Shown piece by piece: positions 44,686 through 52,984 of a DNA stretch of 64,000 bases (within the stretch, counting starts at the first letter, position 1; each line of letters starts with the position of its first letter). The translations under genes were made by a program, and so were the position numbers. The stretch is taken from contig NZ_FQZF01000011.1 in NCBI RefSeq assembly GCF_900141905.1, positions 62,001-126,000 of the forward strand. The letters are read 5' to 3'. The DNA comes from Muricoccus roseus. GTDB lineage: Bacteria; Pseudomonadota; Alphaproteobacteria; Acetobacterales; Acetobacteraceae. The notes beneath the pieces are model-generated. The model had not been told where the DNA came from. It saw nothing but the letters and a program-made list of their open reading frames with translations, and did no database searches.

Positions 44686-47021
44686 GCCCTGAGGCGATCG
44701 GCGAAGGTGTCGGCGCGAGCCTCCGCCGCAAGGAGGATGCGCGCTTCCTCCTGGGGCGCGGCCGCTATGTCGGCGATATCCGCGCGGCAGGCATGCTGGA
44801 GGTCGCCTTCCTCCGCAGCCCCGTCGCCCATGCGCGGCTGCTCGGGGTGCAGAAGGCGGAGGGTGCGGAGAGCCGGGTCTTCACCGCGGCCGATCTCGCC
44901 GGGGTGGGGACGATCCGCGCGCCCTCCGCCCTTCCGGGCTTCCGCGTCTCGGAGCAGCCGGTGCTCGCCACGGGCAAGCTACGGCATGTGGGCGAGCCCA
45001 TCGCCGCATGCCTCGCCCCCAGCCGCGCCGCGGCGGAGGACCTCGCCGCCGCCTGCATCCTGGATTACGAGGCTCTGCCGGTCGTCGCCGACATGCTCAC
45101 CGCCCGCGCCCCCGGCGCGCCGCTGGTCCATGAGCACTGGCCCGACAACGCCTTCCTCGAAACCTTCCGCGACGAGGACCTGTCTGAGCTCGACTCCATC
45201 GCCGCGGCGAAGGTCACGCGCCGGCTCCGCACGGCCCGGCAATGCATGGTGCCCATGGAAGGTCGCGGCGTGCTGGCGGAATGGGACCCACGCCTCGAAC
45301 AGCTGATCGTCACCACATCCACCCAGCAGCCCCATGTCATCCGCACCGGCCTGTCGGAGGTGCTGGGGCTGGACGAAGGGCAGATCCGCGTCGTCGCGCC
45401 CGATGTCGGCGGCGGCTTCGGCTACAAGGGCATCCTCTCGCCGGAGGAGGTGGTGTGCTGTCACCTCGCCATGCGCCTCGGCCGCCCCGTGCGCTGGATC
45501 GAGGACCGGCTGGAGCATCTCAGCGCGAATGCGAACTGCCGGGAACACCACTACACCGTCACCGCCTGGGCCGATGCCGGCGGCCGGCTCCTCGGGGTGG
45601 ATGTGGATGCGACGGTCGATTCCGGCGCCTATTCCCTCTACCCCTTCAGCGCCTGCCTGGAATCGGCGCAGGTCGGCTCGATCTTCCCCGGCCCCTACAC
45701 GCTGCCGCGCTTCCGCTGCCGCACCGTCTCGGCCTGCACGAACAAGCCGCCCATCCTCCCCTATCGCGGCGTGGCCCGCACGGGCGTGTGCTACGCGCTG
45801 GAAACCACGCTGGACGCGCTGGCGCGGCAGCTCGGCATCACGCCCGCCGCCATCCGCCTCGCCAATCTCGTCCCGCCCGAGGCGATGCCCTACCGCAACC
45901 TCGTCGGAAAAGTCTTCGACAGCGGCGACTATCCCCAAGCCCTGCGCCGAGCGCTGGCCGCCATCGATCACGACCGCATCGCGGCGCGTCGGGCAGCCGG
46001 GGAATGCATCGGCTTCGGCCTCGCCGTCTTCTGCGAACAGGGCGCGCACGGCACCTCGGTCTATCACGGCTGGGGCATCCCCTTCGTGCCGGGCTACGAG
46101 CAGGCGACCGCCCGCTTCACCCCGGATGGCGTGCTGGAAATCCGGACGGGGCTGCAAAGTCACGGCCAGGGCATGGAGACGACCTTCGCCCAGGTCGCGC
46201 ATGAAGTCCTTGGCCTGCCCACCGCCCGCGTGCGCGTGGTGCATGGGGACACGGCCCTCACCCCCTATTCCACCGGCACCTGGGGCAGCCGCGCGGCCGT
46301 GATGGGCGGCGGCGCCGTGGCCGAGGCCTGCCGCCTGCTGGGCGAGCGCGCGCTCGCGATCGGCGCCTCCCTCCTCCAGGCTGAACCTGGCGCCGTTGAA
46401 CTGTCCGGCGGCGCCGTGCGGCGGCGTGACGGCGGCGCCGCCGTCACGCTGGAGGAGATCGCCCGCACCTGGTACCGGCGCCCCCAGAACCTGCCGCGCG
46501 GCGTGGATACGGGCGGGCTGGAGGTCACCGGCGGCTACCGCCCGGACCCCGATACCGGCACCCACTCCTATGCCTGCCACGCCGTGACGCTGCGGATCGA
46601 CACCGAGACGGGCGAGGTGGTGCTGGAGGACTACCTGATCGTCGAGGATGGCGGCGTGCTGCTGAACCCGATGATCGTGGACGGGCAGGTTCTCGGCGGC
46701 CTCGCCCAGGGCATCGGCACCGCCCTCTATGAGGAAATGCCCTTCGACGAGGCCGGCCAGCCCCTGGCCGGCACCCTGGCCGACTACCTCATCCCCGGCA
46801 CGGCCGAGCTGCCGGAGGTCCGCATCGACCATATGGAGACGCCGAGCCCCTGGACGCGCTTCGGCCAGAAGGGACTGGGCGAGAGCGGCGCCATCGGCCC
46901 CCCGGCCGCCATCGTGAACGCCATCAACGACGCGCTGGCCCCCTTCGGGGCGGAGGTGCTGGACCTGCCCGCCAGCCCCGCCCGCGTGCTCGCCGCGTTG
47001 GAGGCGGCGCGCGCCCGATGA
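44682..47021 (+). CDS. Molybdenum hydroxylase large (molybdopterin-binding) subunit
   Basis: A 779-residue member of the xanthine dehydrogenase/CO dehydrogenase large-subunit family. DVGGGFGYKG, the active-site loop PYRGVART and the catalytic glutamate Glu734 (GQKGLGESGAIG) are visible. The CO dehydrogenase-specific loop AYRCSFR is absent, so the name coxL would be misleading; hydroxylation of an N-heterocycle or aldehyde next to nitrogen or carbonyl is more likely. Starts with GTG in a GTGA overlap. Forms a heterotrimer with the next two products. Confidence 0.92.
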   Translation: MSPEAIGEGVGASLRRKEDARFLLGRGRYVGDIRAAGMLEVAFLRSPVAHARLLGVQKAEGAESRVFTAADLAGVGTIRAPSALPGFRVSEQPVLATGKLRHVGEPIAACLAPSRAAAEDLAAACILDYEALPVVADMLTARAPGAPLVHEHWPDNAFLETFRDEDLSELDSIAAAKVTRRLRTARQCMVPMEGRGVLAEWDPRLEQLIVTTSTQQPHVIRTGLSEVLGLDEGQIRVVAPDVGGGFGYKGILSPEEVVCCHLAMRLGRPVRWIEDRLEHLSANANCREHHYTVTAWADAGGRLLGVDVDATVDSGAYSLYPFSACLESAQVGSIFPGPYTLPRFRCRTVSACTNKPPILPYRGVARTGVCYALETTLDALARQLGITPAAIRLANLVPPEAMPYRNLVGKVFDSGDYPQALRRALAAIDHDRIAARRAAGECIGFGLAVFCEQGAHGTSVYHGWGIPFVPGYEQATARFTPDGVLEIRTGLQSHGQGMETTFAQVAHEVLGLPTARVRVVHGDTALTPYSTGTWGSRAAVMGGGAVAEACRLLGERALAIGASLLQAEPGAVELSGGAVRRRDGGAAVTLEEIARTWYRRPQNLPRGVDTGGLEVTGGYRPDPDTGTHSYACHAVTLRIDTETGEVVLEDYLIVEDGGVLLNPMIVDGQVLGGLAQGIGTALYEEMPFDEAGQPLAGTLADYLIPGTAELPEVRIDHMETPSPWTRFGQKGLGESGAIGPPAAIVNAINDALAPFGAEVLDLPASPARVLAALEAARAR

Positions 47022-47827
47022 AGCCCGCCCCCTTCGCCTATGCCCGCCCGGCGGACTGGCCCGCCGCCCTCGCCCTGCTCGGCTCCGGTGCCCGGCCGGT
47101 CGCCGGGGGGCAGTCCATCGGCCCCATGCTGAACCTGCGCATGGCCCAGCCCGGCTTGGTGGCCGATCTGCGCCACCTGCCGGAATTCGGCGGCATCGCG
47201 GTGCAGGGCGGCACCTGCCGCATCGGCGCCGGCACCACCCATGCGGCCATCGAGGACGGCGCCGTCCCCGGGCGCCTGGGCGCCATCCTGGCCGGGGTGG
47301 CGCGGCGGATCGCCTACCGCCCCGTGCGCAACCGCGGCACGATCGGCGGCAGCCTGGCCCATGCGGACCCCGCGGCCGACTGGGTGGCGGTGCTGCCCGC
47401 CTTCCCCGGCCATGCCGTCGCCCTCGGCCCGGCGGGTGAGCGCCGCATTCCCCTGGCCGGCTTCGTCACCGGCATCTTCGAGACGGCGCTCCGCCCGGAG
47501 GAGGTGCTGCGCGCCATTGAGCTGCCGCTGCTGCCGCCGGAGACGCGCTGGGGGCACTGGAAGTTCTGCCGCAAGCCCGGCGAGTTCTCCAAGGCCACAG
47601 CCTGCCTCCTCGCCATCCCCGGCCAGGCGCCGCGCGCCGTCCTGGCCGCGCTGGACGGCCCGCCCCTGCCCATCCCCGACGCCACCGCCCTGCTCGCGGC
47701 GCCGGAGGCCGAGGCGGACCGCCTCCTCGCCACCCTTCCCGGCCTGGAGCCCTGGCGCGCCGCCCTCGCCCGCACGGCGCTTCGCCGCGCCGCCGGAATG
47801 GCCGCCGCCGGGATGCCCACCGCATGA
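47018..47827 (+). CDS. Molybdenum hydroxylase FAD-binding subunit
   Basis: A 269-residue medium subunit with the FAD-binding motif AGGQS (29-33), VRNRGTIGGSLAHADPAADW (the second flavin loop) typical of CoxM/XdhA-like proteins. Transfers electrons from the 2Fe-2S subunit to its acceptor. Overlaps both neighbours by four bases. Confidence 0.92.
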   Translation: MKPAPFAYARPADWPAALALLGSGARPVAGGQSIGPMLNLRMAQPGLVADLRHLPEFGGIAVQGGTCRIGAGTTHAAIEDGAVPGRLGAILAGVARRIAYRPVRNRGTIGGSLAHADPAADWVAVLPAFPGHAVALGPAGERRIPLAGFVTGIFETALRPEEVLRAIELPLLPPETRWGHWKFCRKPGEFSKATACLLAIPGQAPRAVLAALDGPPLPIPDATALLAAPEAEADRLLATLPGLEPWRAALARTALRRAAGMAAAGMPTA

Positions 47828-48300
47828 CCCGCCTGCCCATCCGCCTCACCGTCAATGGCGAGCCCGCCGAGGTCCTGGCGGAGCCGCGCACCCATCTGGC
47901 CGACCTGCTGCGCGGCGAGCTGCTGCTTACCGGCACCCATATCGGCTGCGAGCATGGCGTCTGCGGCGCCTGCACCGTGGAGTTGGACGGCGCCCCGGCG
48001 CGGTCCTGCATCACCCATGCCGGCGCCTGCGACGGCGCCACAATCCGCACCATCGAAGGCTTCGGAGAGGATGCCGTCATGGCCGCCCTGCGGGAGGCCT
48101 TCAGCGCCGAGCACGCCCTGCAATGCGGCTACTGCACGCCCGGCATGCTCGTCGCCGCCCGCGACATCGTGCTGCGCCTGCCCGGCGCCGATGAGGCGCG
48201 GGTGCGGGAGGAGCTTTCGGGCAATCTCTGCCGCTGCACGGGCTACCGGGGCATCGTCCGCGCCGTGATGCGCGTGCTGGAGGAACGGCGGGGCCGATAA
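47824..48300 (+). CDS. Molybdenum hydroxylase 2Fe-2S subunit
   Basis: A 158-residue small subunit with two clusters: the ferredoxin-like motif CEHGVCGAC..SC and the four-helix-bundle motif CGYCTPGM..CRCTGY. Complete and of normal length. Order large-medium-small is one of several found in this family. Last gene of the sigma-54-driven operon; 74 bp separate it from crcB. Confidence 0.94.
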   Translation: MTRLPIRLTVNGEPAEVLAEPRTHLADLLRGELLLTGTHIGCEHGVCGACTVELDGAPARSCITHAGACDGATIRTIEGFGEDAVMAALREAFSAEHALQCGYCTPGMLVAARDIVLRLPGADEARVREELSGNLCRCTGYRGIVRAVMRVLEERRGR

Positions 48301-48374
48301 GCCCCCGCGCCCCGCCGCCTTGCAGCGCCCTCCGCCCGCCCCGATGATCCGGCCCGGGCGGGCATGAGAGGACC

Positions 48375-48746
48375 ATGAAGACCTATCTCTGGATCGCGCT
48401 CGGCGGCGCACTGGGCAGCGTCGCGCGGGCCTGGGGCTCCGTCCTGGCGATCCGCCTCGCCGGGATCGGCTTTCCCTGGGGCACCATCGCCATCAACGTG
48501 CTCGGCTCCTTCGTCATCGGTGCCTTCGCGGCGTTCAGCGCGCGCCACGGCGCCCATGCAGATCTGCGCGCCTTCGTCATGGTCGGGATCTGCGGCGGCT
48601 TCACCACCTTTTCCTCCTTCAGCCTGCAGACGCTGGAGCTGCTGCAGGCCGGGCGGACCGTCGCGGCGCTGGGGAATATCGGCCTTTCGGTGATCCTCTG
48701 CCTCGGCGCCGTCGCGGCGGGGCATGCGGTGGCGAGCGGGCCGTAA
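48375..48746 (+). CDS. crcB: Fluoride efflux channel CrcB/Fluc
   Basis: A 123-residue, four-helix protein; GGALGSVARAW at the N-terminus, the GTIAINVLGSFVIGAF helix with the pore Asn, and GFTTFSSFSLQT with the conserved phenylalanines and central Na+ site are diagnostic of Fluc channels, which work as antiparallel dimers. GAGAGGA precedes the ATG. No fluoride riboswitch is recognisable upstream. Confidence 0.94.
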   Translation: MKTYLWIALGGALGSVARAWGSVLAIRLAGIGFPWGTIAINVLGSFVIGAFAAFSARHGAHADLRAFVMVGICGGFTTFSSFSLQTLELLQAGRTVAALGNIGLSVILCLGAVAAGHAVASGP

Positions 48747-48753
48747 GCCGCGC

Positions 48754-50112
48754 TCAGGCCTCGCGCAGCACCGCGTCCAGCGTTTCCAGGAACAGCTCCG
48801 CCTGCTCACACGAAAGGCAGAGCGGCGGGCGGATCTTCAGGATGTTGGCGCCGGGGCCTGATGCGCTGATCAGCACACGGCGGTTGCGGAGGGCGTTGAC
48901 CACCCGCGCCGTCTCGGCGGTGGCCGGCTCCTTCGTCGCCCGGTCGCTCACCAGCTCGCAGCCGATGGAAAGCCCCGCGCCGCGCACGTCGCCGATGATC
49001 GGGTGCCGCTCCGCCAGCGCGCGCAGCCCGGCGGCGAGATGCGCGCCGATCGCCGCCGCATTCTCCGCCAGCCCTTCCTCCCTCAGCACCTCCAGCACCG
49101 CCAGCCCCGCCGCCGCCGAGACCGGGTTGCCGCCGAAGGTGTTGAAATAGCGCACCGTGCCCCCGAAGCGCTCCAGCAGCTCCGGCCGGATCGCGAGACC
49201 GGCCACCGGGTGCCCGTTCCCCATGGGCTTGCCCATGGTCACGATGTCCGGCTCCACCCCATGGCGCTGGAAGCCCCACATCGCGCCGGTGCGCCCGAAG
49301 CCCGGCTGCACCTCATCCGCGATGAACAGCGCCCCCGCCGCGCGCGCCGCCTCCGCCGCCCCGGCGAGGAAACCGGCCGGGTCGGGAAACACGCCGTCCG
49401 AGGTGAACATGGTGTCGACCAGCAGCGCGCAGGGGCGGATGCCGTGGCGCGCGAGGCCGGCGAAGGCCGCCGCGATGTCGGCCGCGAAGCGCGCCGGCAT
49501 CCCCGCCCCGCCCCGATAGGCATCGGGCGGCGCGACCGTCGCCACATGCCGCCCCAGCGGCACGCCCTCGCCCAGGGAAGGCGACAGCTCGGCCAGCGAG
49601 GCCGTCACGCCATGATAGGCCAGCGAGGTGACGACGATGCCCTCCCCGCCCGTATGCGCGCGCGCGATGCGGAGCGCGAGGTCGTTCGCCTCCGACCCCG
49701 TGCAGGTGAACATCACATGGCCGAGCGAGGCCGGAAACGTCGCCAGCAGCGCCTCGGCATAGTCCAGCACCGTCTCGTGCAGGTAGCGCGTATGGGTGTT
49801 CAGCAGCGAAGCCTGCCGCGCGATCGCCTCCACCACCCGCGGATGCGCATGGCCCATGGAGGCGACGTTGTTGTAGCAGTCGAGGTAGCGGTTGCCCTCG
49901 GCATCGAAGAGCCAGGCGCCCTCCCCGCGCACGGCATGCACGGGGTGCTCGTAGAACAGCCGGTAGGCCGGGCCGAGCAGCCGCTGCCGCCGCTCCACCA
50001 TCGCCCTTTCCCGCGCGCTCAGCCCCGTGGCGCGGCTGGGATCGAAGGCGTTGATCATCGCCATGCCCCGCGGTGCTTCCTGGGGCGGGTTCGCGTCGGG
50101 CATGGCCGTCAT
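48754..50112 (-). CDS. Class III aminotransferase-fold phospho-lyase (AGXT2L-like)
   Basis: A 452-residue PLP enzyme, lysine K295 (VTMGKPMGNGHPVAG), Asp266 (FIADEVQPGFGRTG). YLDCYNNVASMGHAHPRVVEA, LNTHTRYLHETVLDYAEAL and TCTGSEANDLALRIAR align closely with human AGXT2L1/AGXT2L2, the ethanolamine-phosphate and 5-phosphohydroxylysine phospho-lyases. In this branch the enzyme eliminates phosphate and ammonia from an O-phospho amino alcohol. The partner kinase gene overlaps upstream by 3 bp, so phosphorylation followed by elimination is the expected pathway. Substrate (hydroxylysine, ethanolamine or another) undetermined. Confidence 0.88.
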   Translation of the reverse strand: MTAMPDANPPQEAPRGMAMINAFDPSRATGLSARERAMVERRQRLLGPAYRLFYEHPVHAVRGEGAWLFDAEGNRYLDCYNNVASMGHAHPRVVEAIARQASLLNTHTRYLHETVLDYAEALLATFPASLGHVMFTCTGSEANDLALRIARAHTGGEGIVVTSLAYHGVTASLAELSPSLGEGVPLGRHVATVAPPDAYRGGAGMPARFAADIAAAFAGLARHGIRPCALLVDTMFTSDGVFPDPAGFLAGAAEAARAAGALFIADEVQPGFGRTGAMWGFQRHGVEPDIVTMGKPMGNGHPVAGLAIRPELLERFGGTVRYFNTFGGNPVSAAAGLAVLEVLREEGLAENAAAIGAHLAAGLRALAERHPIIGDVRGAGLSIGCELVSDRATKEPATAETARVVNALRNRRVLISASGPGANILKIRPPLCLSCEQAELFLETLDAVLREA

Positions 50113-51131
50113 CCTTCGATCGTGGCGGGGGCGAGCCGCGCGAGGCGCTCCAGCCCGTCGCGGGCCCGGGGCATGTTGCGCAGGATATAGACCGCGTTCT
50201 CCGGCTGCCGCCGCGCCCGCCAATGGGTGATCAGCACCGTCATCGCCATGCGCGTCGCGATCAGCGCCGGCAGCAGCGCCGCCTGCGGCTCCGGCAGGGG
50301 CAGCACCGAGCGGTAGCCCGCCAGGAAGGCCGCCGGGCCGGAGAGCGGGTTCTCCCCCGGCCCCAGCAGATAGGCGCAGGCCGTCGCCACCTCCTGCAGC
50401 CGGGAGGCGCGGACCATGTCCCCGAAATCGATGATCCCCGCCAGCCGCGCGGGCCTCTCCGCATCCACCAGCACGTTGTGCGGGTTCAGGTCGTTGTGGA
50501 TTACCTGCATCGGAAGCGCGGCCAGCGGCCCCGCCGCCTCCCGCTCGAACCGGTCCAGCGCCGCCGCAGCCAGGGCGCGCAGCCCGGCATCCTCCACATC
50601 CCCCAGGAAGGCCCGCAGCGCCGGCGCCTCCCGGATGTCCCAGAGCAGGCGCCGCCTGTCCGCCGGGTGTGCGAAGCCCTCCAGCGCCCCGTCCAGCCGC
50701 GCCGTCAGCACGCCCAGCTCGCGCGCGGAGGCCAGTGCCTCCGTCATCACCCGCCCGGGCAGGAAGGTCAGCACGCGCAACAGGCAGAGCCGCCCATCCT
50801 GCGCGGCGAGCGGGGTGCCGGTCCCGCCATCCCGCGTGCGGATCATGCGCGGAACCGGCAGGTCCGGTCCCGTGGCCTCCAGATGCAGCAGCGCCGCGGT
50901 CTGGAACTCCGTGATCGCCGGATCCTCGTCCGGATGCGCGACCTTCACCAGCAGCGGCGCGGCACCGGGCCGGTCCAGCCGGAAGTTCCGGTCCCGCTCC
51001 CCGCCCAGGGAATGCAGCGCCCCCTCCAGCCCCCAATGCGCGGCGAGCGCCTGGCCCAGCGCGCCGGGGTCGATCACGGGCGGCGCGGCGAGGATCAGCG
51101 GATCGAGCAGCGGGTCGGTGCGCGTCGGCAC
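50109..51131 (-). CDS. APH-family kinase (hydroxylysine-kinase-like)
   Basis: A roughly 340-residue aminoglycoside-phosphotransferase-fold kinase. The catalytic loop HNDLNPHNVL and metal-binding IDFGD are intact, and ERDRNFRLD near the N-terminus is a nucleotide-binding strand typical of the AGPHD1 (hydroxylysine kinase) branch. GTG 51131 is chosen as start (MPTRTDPLLDP...); an ATG at 51221 would add 30 residues without clear homology. Coupled to the phospho-lyase gene; in other bacteria the two are often fused in one polypeptide. Confidence 0.85.
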   Translation of the reverse strand: MPTRTDPLLDPLILAAPPVIDPGALGQALAAHWGLEGALHSLGGERDRNFRLDRPGAAPLLVKVAHPDEDPAITEFQTAALLHLEATGPDLPVPRMIRTRDGGTGTPLAAQDGRLCLLRVLTFLPGRVMTEALASARELGVLTARLDGALEGFAHPADRRRLLWDIREAPALRAFLGDVEDAGLRALAAAALDRFEREAAGPLAALPMQVIHNDLNPHNVLVDAERPARLAGIIDFGDMVRASRLQEVATACAYLLGPGENPLSGPAAFLAGYRSVLPLPEPQAALLPALIATRMAMTVLITHWRARRQPENAVYILRNMPRARDGLERLARLAPATIEG

Positions 51132-51353
51132 GATGGGAACGACTCCCGGGCCAGGAAGGATGCCCAGCCGGTCTAGCCCATGCCGCCCGCCCGGGCCATT
51201 GCCGGCCCCATCGCACCGCATGAATGAAGGCCCGCTCCGCTACCTTCCGGCCGTAAAAGGCGCCCGCCCACCGGCCGCGCCGGTGAGATGCTGAAGGACG
51301 TGGCCTCTGCCATCAGCCAGGCGGCGGAGCTGGAAGCCGAATCGGGCCTGACC

Positions 51354-52982
51354 TCAAGCCGCCAGCGCCGCCACCCGCCGCTCGCCGCCCATCTCCAGCA
51401 CCCGCCCGCACAGCGCCAGCGGCGCCGCGCGATGCGTCACGATCAGCGCGCCCTGCCCTGTCGCCGCCAGCCGCGCGCGCAGGCGCTCCAGCACGCGGAT
51501 CTCGGTCGCGGCGTCCAGCCCTTCGGTCGGCTCGTCCAGCAGCAGCCAAGGTGCCGGGCGAAGCAGGGCGCGCGCCAGCACCAGCCGCCGCCGCTCCCCA
51601 CCCGAGAGCCGCGCGCCGTTCTCGCCCAGCCAGGCATCCAGCCCGCCAGGCAGCGCCAGAACCCGCGCATCCAGCGCGGCGTCGCGCAGGGCGTCCCACA
51701 GTTCGGCCTCCGTGGCGTCCGGGCTCGCCAGCAGCAGGTTCTCCCGCACGGTGCCGGCCAGCAGGGCGGCGTCCTGCGCCGCATGGGCGAAGCAGCGGCG
51801 GGCGGCTTCCGGCGGCAGGGCCGCGATGTCGGCGCCGCCCAGGCTGATCCGGCCGGGCTCCACCGGGCGCAGGGCGAGAAGGGTTTCCAGCAAGGTGGTC
51901 TTGCCGCAGCCCGAGGGGCCGGTGATGGCGGCCACCATGCCGGGCCGCAGCAGGGCATCCGGCTCCGCCAGGCGGATCACCGGCGCATCGGCCAGGGCGG
52001 GGCGCGCGGGGCGGGGCGGCTCCGCCATGCCGAGTATCGCATCCAGCCGCGCCTCGGCCTCCCGCAGCGTGCCGCGGCGCTCCAGCCCGCGGGCGAAGCC
52101 GGCCACGCCATCCACCATCATCGCGGCGCCCAGCGCGGCCATGGCGGCGATCGGCAGGGATTGCTCCGCCGAAAGGGCCATGGCCCCCATGGCGGCCAGG
52201 CCCGTGGCCACGCCCTGGGCCAGCTCGAACCAGCCCGCGCCGCCCGTCACCCGGCGCTGCGCCTCGGCCAGCTCGGCACTGCGGGCACCGATCCGCTCCG
52301 CCGCCCAGCCCTCCAGCCCATAGGCGCGCAATTCGGAAGCGGCGCCGGCCAGGGTGGCGAAATCCTCCTTCAGCCGCCCGGCGGCGCGCTGCGCCTCCCG
52401 CCCCGGCGCCTGGAGCAGGGTGGCGAGCCGGTCCGCCACGAGGAGATAGGTCCCCGTCACGGCCAGCGCGGCCAGGGCGGGCATCGGCCCGGCGAGAAGC
52501 AGCAGCGCGGTGCCCGTGGCGATGGAGGCCATCATGCCCCAGGCCCCGGAAAGCCGCACGAAGCGCGCCTCCACCGCGTTCACGTCCTGCACCAGACGCG
52601 CCGAGGCCTCGCCGGTGGAGAGAGCCATGGCGGTCGCGGGAGGGGCGGCTGCCAGCCCGGCGAACAGGGCCGGGCGGATCCGGGCCAGGGCCCGCAGCGC
52701 GGCGTCATGGCCGGCCAGCCGCTCGGCATAGCGGCTGCCGGTCCGCAGGATGGTCAGCAGCCGGATTCCGGCGCTGGGCAGCATGTAGTTGAAGCCCTGG
52801 GCCGAGGCCGCGCCCGCGGCCCCCGCCAGCGCCGCCCCGGTGATGAACCAGCCGGAAAGGCCCAGCAGCGCCACGGAGGCGGCGGTGACCACCGCGGCAG
52901 CTATCCCGGCGATCAGCAGCCGACCGCGCTGGCGCGCCCGCTCGGCGGCGACGAGGTCCTTCAGGCGCCCCGGATTCGACAT
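51354..52982 (-). CDS. cydC: Thiol reductant ABC exporter subunit CydC
   Basis: A 542-residue half-transporter: six-helix membrane domain followed by an ABC domain with Walker A GPSGCGKT, signature LSGGERRRL and Walker B WLLLDEPTEGLD. With CydD it exports glutathione and cysteine to the periplasm, which is needed to assemble cytochrome bd. Two bp behind cydD. Confidence 0.92.
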   Translation of the reverse strand: MSNPGRLKDLVAAERARQRGRLLIAGIAAAVVTAASVALLGLSGWFITGAALAGAAGAASAQGFNYMLPSAGIRLLTILRTGSRYAERLAGHDAALRALARIRPALFAGLAAAPPATAMALSTGEASARLVQDVNAVEARFVRLSGAWGMMASIATGTALLLLAGPMPALAALAVTGTYLLVADRLATLLQAPGREAQRAAGRLKEDFATLAGAASELRAYGLEGWAAERIGARSAELAEAQRRVTGGAGWFELAQGVATGLAAMGAMALSAEQSLPIAAMAALGAAMMVDGVAGFARGLERRGTLREAEARLDAILGMAEPPRPARPALADAPVIRLAEPDALLRPGMVAAITGPSGCGKTTLLETLLALRPVEPGRISLGGADIAALPPEAARRCFAHAAQDAALLAGTVRENLLLASPDATEAELWDALRDAALDARVLALPGGLDAWLGENGARLSGGERRRLVLARALLRPAPWLLLDEPTEGLDAATEIRVLERLRARLAATGQGALIVTHRAAPLALCGRVLEMGGERRVAALAA

Positions 52983-52984
52983 GG

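Noticed and set aside
44682-48300. Naming the molybdenum hydroxylase genes coxLMS
   Set aside because: The large subunit lacks the AYRCSFR loop that defines aerobic CO dehydrogenase.
48301-48374. Possible fluoride riboswitch before crcB
   Set aside because: Only 74 bases separate the genes; GATGATCC and GGCATGAGAGG vaguely recall the motif, but the conserved pseudoknot pairings and CTGATGAC core are not there.
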